Assembly (NCBI GenBank): GCA_030248135.1
Contig: JASANC010002328.1
Coordinates: 1 to 40,435, forward strand
Length of the DNA stretch: 40,435 bases
Reading direction: 5' to 3'
Source of the DNA: Theristus sp. LFF4_11
Lineage: Eukaryota; Nematoda; Chromadorea; Monhysterida; Xyalidae
The position numbers were made by a program, and so were the translations under genes. Positions 35,011 to 40,435 of the stretch are shown here, one piece after another. The notes beneath the pieces are model-generated. The model ran no database searches, was not told the origin of the DNA, and saw only the letters and a program-made list of their open reading frames with translations. Position 1 is the first letter of the stretch, and each line of letters starts with the position of its first letter.

Positions 35011-36654
35011 TTTCTTCTATGCAACGTTGTACTGCCCAGGTCAGAATATCACGAACTTCAGACAAATCGAAAACTGATCACATATTGTATTTTTCAACTT
35101 GAAACACGGCTTTTCGAAAAAATTCTTCGACTAGAAAAATATATTTTTAAACAGTGTGTTTTATCTTAGTCAAATAAAAATAAAACAATATATACATAGT
35201 GCAATACAGCTAAATGCGAGCAAAGAAACTGTAAGAAATGCTAATGCTAACAACTCAGGTGTGCACCGCACACGTGTATTTTTTCGAGCAATGGAGTTTT
35301 CAAGGGTTTTTGGGCGTTGGCAACGTCACGTTTAAAAAAATGATTGTTACATCCACACAAGCACCCTATGTGAAACACTGAAAACCACACAAAACCATTG
35401 AATACCGTTTTGTTGTTGGTAAAAACGAACAAAACTGTTTTGACACAATGAGTAGAAGGTTTGATTGAAACTGAGCAAAAAAGTCGTCAAACTGTTTGGC
35501 TAAAACTGATCGATAAAACCATAGTAAAATCATTGTATTTGCTTATCTGTAACTGTGCTGAAATGATATAACAGTAAAAAACAGGCATGGAGTGAAAACT
35601 GTTACAGACGTGATAACCGACAAGATCACAGCAACAGTCAGACAGCCAACACAGCATTTTACAGTTTCATCCAACATTCAAGGTCACTGCAGTCTGTCAG
35701 TTTCAGTCTCAGCAAATATCCAGCATCCATGCAGATCGACGGTGAAAATCAAACTAAAAAAGTGCTCTCTGTTGGCTGAACATCGGTGAATCACCGCAGC
35801 ATTTTATCTCTCGATTCTGGGATTCAAGTTTTTGAACGGTGTGCGTGTTTGTTGCGTAAAAAGCCGTCGTCCACTAGCATTATTACGTGTCGATTTTGAT
35901 TGTTTGCAGTTGTTAAAATAAAAAGAATTGTTGGTAATCTGAATTAACGTCGCATTTTTTCTCACAAACCCACATACACGGTTTTGAGTGATTTTGAGTT
36001 TTGTTTTCTGTGAACAAAACGGCAATTATTGCTGTGGTTCAGAAATTTATTTTTCTGATAACAAACCACCACGGAACACGCAAGAAACAGTTTCCCGTCT
36101 CAGAACTGAGCAAAAATTGAGACATTTCTTTCAAATTAATCCAGTTCATGTGTGTTCTATCATGCTGCATTTCAATGTGGGAAGTATTGTGTGCGAGATG
36201 ACACTGGGCCAAAAATTCTCAGCATTCAGGTTTCAACGCAGCATGTATCCATGGTAACAAGCAGTCGTGAAGCCGCATTAATGGTGACATGCTGGATTGA
36301 AAAACGTGAAAGAACTCATTGATTGAAGTGGTGTTTGTGAGAACTTTTGATCACAAATCAATTCATCCAAAAAAGTTTTGGTATGCTACCAAGCTGTTCC
36401 AAAACATCATTATTTATTCAAGAAAGACTCAGCTCTGTATCATAATAATTGTTTGCATGGTTCGCATCTGTTAGCCACGTCTTTGATTAGTCATCAGTCC
36501 GTCTGCCCCACTGCTCCACCGTGCCAACGAAAAAAAACGGATTTGGCTGGCACTGTTATCATCAAGCTATATGATGAAGAACTGCTGACAGCAAAGTTTA
36601 AAAGCGTTTTCAGACCAAAAACTTCTATCTATGCAGAAAAAATAATAGAAAACA
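35011..36654. promoter_or_regulatory. Divergent intergenic region between the receptor and ARL13B
   Basis: About 1.6 kb separates two oppositely transcribed genes, so it should hold both promoters. I found one strong element, the X-box at 36245-36258. The rest is AT-rich with short unconvincing frames. Confidence 0.5.
36245..36258 (+). promoter_or_regulatory. X-box (RFX/DAF-19 binding site) upstream of ARL13B
   Basis: GTATCCATGGTAAC fits the RFX X-box consensus (two imperfect GTNRCC/GGYNAC half-sites around AT) at every position. It lies 397 bases upstream of the ARL13B start codon. X-boxes drive many ciliary genes in nematodes, insects and vertebrates. The distance is longer than the usual 50-250 bases in Caenorhabditis. 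Confidence 0.75.
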
Positions 36655-39144
36655 ATGGGCAACTGTTTTGGTGCATTAAAACGACGACACCGGTAAACGT
36701 ACAATTGTTTTTTTTTGCTTCTTGGTTTTTTTCAAGTTCAAAGTAGAAATTAACTTTTAATTTCCAAAAATAGATATGATTTATTAATTTAGGGTTTGTA
36801 CGATCGGCGTATATGGCTGTGACAATGCCGGCAAAACGACAGTGATACAATCAATATGTGGAGGTAAAAGAGGCGTGCTTCAATTTATCGCCCCACGATC
36901 AGTTTAATTGTGCTGTTAATCGGGAGTTTTTTCCTCAGTGATGTATCTATTATAAATACATGTAGTGAAGGGCCCGAATAATAGTTCCCAATTCCCGAAG
37001 AATGAATGTAACACTCATACACAGAATCACTGGCTTCCGTTGCACCCACGGTTGGATTCAAGCGTCGCCAGATACAGCAGAAGCCGTTCACTATGGTGCA
37101 ATTGTACGACGTTGGCGGTGGCGAGCGCATCCGCGATATCTGGCCCAGTTATTTTGCTGAGGTATACGCGCCTAACGTATCGCAATTAAAATCGGTTCAA
37201 GAATTGTGCGATTCATTCTCCAACTGAAATTTGCCCAGCCAACCAACGAATCGGCTTTGTCTTTTTGAACGCAGTCATGTCCATTTATTTCAGTGCCATG
37301 GCATCATCTTCGTTGTGGATGCGTCCGACGGTGAGCGATTGACTGAAGTGAAAACGGTGCTGCACGGTGTGCTTGGCAGTCCGTTGATACGCGCGAAACC
37401 AGTGCTCCTGTGAGTGTCGTGTTTGTTGCAGCTTGTTAGACACAACACGTGTCAAAGTGCACTTTGTGGTGTTGTGCGACCTGCTGCATGTGATCTGTGA
37501 CATTTTCATTGTTGTTTGACACAACATAATATCTAACAGCGCTTCTTATTTCAAGTGTTCAGCTCAAGCAGTTGATGCTTTCAAAGTGCTTGTTGCAGCC
37601 TTCTCAACAAACAAGACCAACCGGACGCCATTGATGAGTTCGATGCTGAGGAGCGTCTCGCTCTTGTTCAGGCTGTCAATAAATTTCGAACGCCATGCCG
37701 AATTGTAAGCTGTATTTTTTGTTCTTTAGGCTTTTTGTTCATATTATGTTTTCACGAGTTTTATCTCAGTGAAAACCTGCTCCAAGACGTGTGACTTGCA
37801 GGAAACCTGTCAAGCAAATCGTGGCGTTGGCAGCGGCGGCGACCGCGCAATGCAGGCCGGCTTCCAGTGGCTGCTGCACAGAATCGCCAGTCAGTATGAC
37901 GCAATGCACAGTCGTGTGGAGGCAGACACAAAGGCAGAGGCGGACGCACGGGCACAACGACGCCAGGAGGCCATCGAACAGGTATAGCTTTGATGTTGGA
38001 GAAAGTGGCGGACCGAACTGACTTTAGTTGCCATAGAACATGCGCTTGTTACTTACATTTTCGCGCCTGCGCATGACAAACGAGCGTATTCCAAGCAAAT
38101 GACGTCAGTTCGATTCGAGACGTTCGAATAAACTTACAATACGCAGCTAGATGATCCGGTCGATTGCAACTGGGCACGCTTGACATTGACACCAACAGCA
38201 CAGAATTTGATCCAAAAATACAAACTGTTCATAACTTTCTCATTCATACAGGTGCGAAAGCGAAAAGCAGAAGAAGAAGGAGCGCCACAAGACAGTGCAG
38301 ACGCGAACGGTCATTTGCCGCTCGAGACGACCAGCCGTGTCGTTCTTGACCCGGTGCAACTGCCAAATGGCGACAGCGGCTCAGTGAAATTCTTCAAGAA
38401 TCGTGTATTGCCGTTCGATCCGTTGCCAAAAATTGTGGTTTGTCACTGTTTGTCTGTTTTCGGATAGCCCCTTTGTGTTTCACGCTAATTCCAATGAGAA
38501 AATTTCACTGTGAATGTTTCTAGGAAGAGCCACGTTCCACCGAATCATCGAATCGTCTTGCACCGTTAAAACTGCCACCCCTGCACGCAACGCGATCCGT
38601 GTCCGCAGAAGACAACACACAGACGCAGGAAGCGTCGGCATCAGATCACTCAAGAGACAGTCGACGGAGTGACCGAAGCTCCGCCTCATCGTCCTCGTCC
38701 GGCTCAAGTTCTGCCAGTTCCACTTCTTCACAAGGAAGTCCTCAGTCTGAACCTGTTAAGACGTCAATCGATCACGACAATGCGCAGAAAGAGGACGTTG
38801 CATCAGAATCAGAGTCCAGCGATGATTCAACGAAAAACCGCAAGCAAGCGGATGAAAGCGACAACGAACTGCTGGAGCCGGTCTCTGTCGGCAGTGAAAC
38901 ACCGGCGCCTCAGTCATCATCAACCGCAGCTGTTCAACGGCAACAAAGCAATTCGAGTTTACAGTTGGCCAGCCCAACAACACAATCGAATCATTCCACG
39001 TTACTCAGCGCTGGATTATTGTCAAACGTGCAAGCCGAGATTCATGCAGCCCCGCCGGGACTGACCGCAATCAGTCCTGGTGTGATCGAACGACCGATGA
39101 AAGTGCAAGCAAACGGCTCGCTGCTGGGGAGAGCTGTCCGCTGA
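36655..39144 (+). CDS. arl-13: ARL13B, ciliary ARF-like GTPase
   Basis: Exons are 36655-36692, 36793-36863, 37025-37161, 37294-37409, 37599-37704, 37802-37981, 38147-38434 and 38524-39144 (about 518 aa); the junctions are in phase. The N terminus is MGNCFGALKRRH. The GTPase domain has P-loop GCDNAGKT (21-28), switch I APTVGF (43-48), DVGGGER (65-71) and NKQD (124-127). As in other ARL13B proteins, the catalytic Gln after DxGG is replaced by Gly. A coiled coil (SRVEADTKAEADARAQRRQE) and a long Ser- and acid-rich tail with LAPLKLPPLH follow. ARL13B acts on the ciliary membrane as exchange factor for ARL3. Gly2 plus Cys4 suggests myristoylation and palmitoylation. The 3' end is uncertain: other frames remain open beyond the stop at 39142-39144, and a good donor (39269) and acceptor (39481) follow. 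Confidence 0.9.
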
Positions 39145-39818
39145 GCACTCTGTTCAGCGACAAGACGGTGAGCTCAGCGAAGCGATGGAAGCAGGCAGAG
39201 ACCAGCATCGGCGAAAGTCATCAATCCAATACCTCAGTCATTCGTTATTGTGCCAACCGTTCATACAGGTATTTTTCAGTGCACTTCAAATAACTGCGGT
39301 GCTGAGTCAAGCATGTTTTTTCCCGTTTTAAAGGCGTTTTTAACGTTAATTTAACCAAAAGATTTGGTGCGTTTTCTACTGCAGATAATAGCTACATTCA
39401 TTTATTGGTTGTTTTCAGTTTGAACTTCCGTATGTGCACTAAACAGTTTAAAATTATACAAAAAAACATTTTCCACTGCAGACTCGCCGTGCACAACGCG
39501 TGACGCGAGCAGCGACAATCGCTCCACGAGCCGATCGGACGCCAGCGCTCGCAAACAGAGACGCAAAAGTCGGCGCCTACACGGCTGCTTGCCGCTCAGA
39601 GACGCCGACAGAATTTCGTTGGTACAACGGTGGACTCGGTGAACGAAGACGCAGAAGCCGAGGCAGTTGAGTGCATGCAATCAGTTGAGGCAACCGATCG
39701 ACAAGGGCAAGTCGTCACACAAGACTCCAATCGGGGTCAACCTCACGAGCTTGCCAGCAACATCAACGAGTCACCAACTCACCCGCCATCGGGCCCTGTC
39801 TCTTCAAACATGTGGTGA
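39145..39818 (+). other. Possible further exons of ARL13B
   Basis: Beyond the apparent stop at 39142-39144, coding-like sequence continues in other frames, for example SAEHSVQRQDGELSEAMEAG and, in the third frame, NPIPQSFVIVPTVHT. A convincing donor (TTCATACAG|GTATTT) ends it at 39268, and TTTCCACTGCAG provides an acceptor before 39482. The next stretch encodes charged peptide (RDASSDNRSTSRSDASARKQ), then in another frame an acidic, Gln-rich one to a stop at 39818. An extra intron near 39.1 kb or a one-base error in a GGGG run (39126-39129) could join them. Confidence 0.4.
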
Positions 39819-40435
39819 TCTCTTCATTGAATGCCAATTCATATGTTACAATTTTGCTTTATTCCATCATGGTCTCAATTTGATTAGCAAAAGTACCTTG
39901 TTTAGTTCTGTTTTTTCGACGAATTCGCTACAGAAAAAAATCATAGCAAGAAACAATATCAGCCTCGCATATTCCAGTCCCGGAAACGCTAGATTAGTAT
40001 TTTTAGTAGGAATATTAAAATATTATGAAAACATGATATTTGCGGCCTGAATCGTTAATAAATTTTTGAAGCGCTGCAAATTGTTGTTCTTGCCAGAATT
40101 ACAATGTTATATGAAAGTCGACAAAAACCATAATTAAACAAATAATCGTGTGCTATGCTATGTAGCAACGTTGCATGCAAAACGCACTTTGTGATAATAA
40201 AGTCTCGATGTTATTTTAACAACAAATCATGTTGAAAGTACATTCAGTCTCATTCGATAGACTATCTTTATGTCCTGTTGTTTCCAATCCCGTTTGCATG
40301 ATTTTAACAAAAAGGTTAGACTTAGTTAAACATTGACGAAAACTGCATTTATTATCAAAGAAACATTTCACTTTAACAACGTTTATCTTTTTCAGTGAAT
40401 TTTTCAACAACTCCCCTCGAATTTGAGATGATACA
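39819..40435. other. 3' flank of ARL13B
   Basis: AT-rich, without recognised genes. AATAAA hexamers at 40057-40062 and 40196-40201 are candidate polyadenylation signals for the plus-strand gene. Confidence 0.4.

Noticed and set aside
36378..36746. Long plus-strand open frame overlapping the ARL13B first exon, considered as its N terminus
   Set aside because: It is in another frame; the short exon at 36655-36692 gives the correct phase into the P-loop exon and a sensible acylated N terminus.
37410..37598. Inverted CACAACA / TGTTGTG stretches in an ARL13B intron, considered as a transposon
   Set aside because: Matches are short and interrupted, with no defined ends or second copy in the window.
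1..40435. CRISPR arrays, bacterial operons, ribosomal RNA or viral sequence
   Set aside because: No spaced direct repeats, no ribosome-binding-site operons, no rRNA motifs and no viral protein signatures were seen; the gene structure is that of an animal genome.

Overview
The window is eukaryotic. Genes are split into many short exons with GT..AG introns of about 42 to 320 bases, and acceptors are typically TTTCAG-like. The protein set fits an ecdysozoan invertebrate, and I favour a nematode. It includes a NAS-type astacin (astacin + EGF + CUB), calponin-repeat proteins without a CH domain, an Uninflatable/SVEP1-like giant receptor, and the ciliary GTPase ARL13B. No spliced-leader or ribosomal marker is present to confirm the phylum. 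A POMT-like MIR gene is a caution, because POMT genes are, as far as I know, missing from Caenorhabditis. ARL13B argues for an animal with cilia.

Layout. Positions 172-2158 (minus) hold the secreted astacin, resolved into nine exons whose phases all match. From 2159 to 4861 there are only weak coding signals and a small palindromic element. Positions 4862-6311 (minus) and 7590-8750 (plus) carry a head-to-head pair of calponin-repeat paralogs. Positions 9340-10932 (minus) encode a three-MIR protein like the luminal loop and following membrane segment of protein O-mannosyltransferase, without a visible catalytic half. Positions 11246-12233 (minus) encode a small unrecognised membrane protein.

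Positions 12474-35010 (minus) are one giant gene. Its order is signal peptide, C-type lectin, LDLa, three CUB, four sushi, two EGF, four sushi-like, Ig-like, Eph-ligand-binding-like, Ly6/uPAR-like, HYR, sushi plus SVEP1-type spacer, ephrin-receptor-like Cys repeats, about 14 EGF, laminin-G/pentraxin-like, HYR, sushi plus spacer, Cys repeats, EGF, membrane segment and cytoplasmic tail. Its introns hold two copies of a TA-flanked MITE, a pair of tRNA-like sequences and a fold-back palindrome.

Positions 36655-39144 (plus, perhaps on to 39.8 kb) encode ARL13B, with a perfect RFX X-box about 400 bases upstream. ARL13B and the giant receptor are divergently transcribed from a 1.6-kb intergenic region.

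Exon boundaries were worked out by eye from splice signals, reading-frame phase and domain continuity. Phase-matched chains (astacin, minus-strand calponin gene, the first seven exons of ARL13B, MIR gene, 5' end of the receptor) are the most reliable. Internal exons of the giant receptor are located only approximately.
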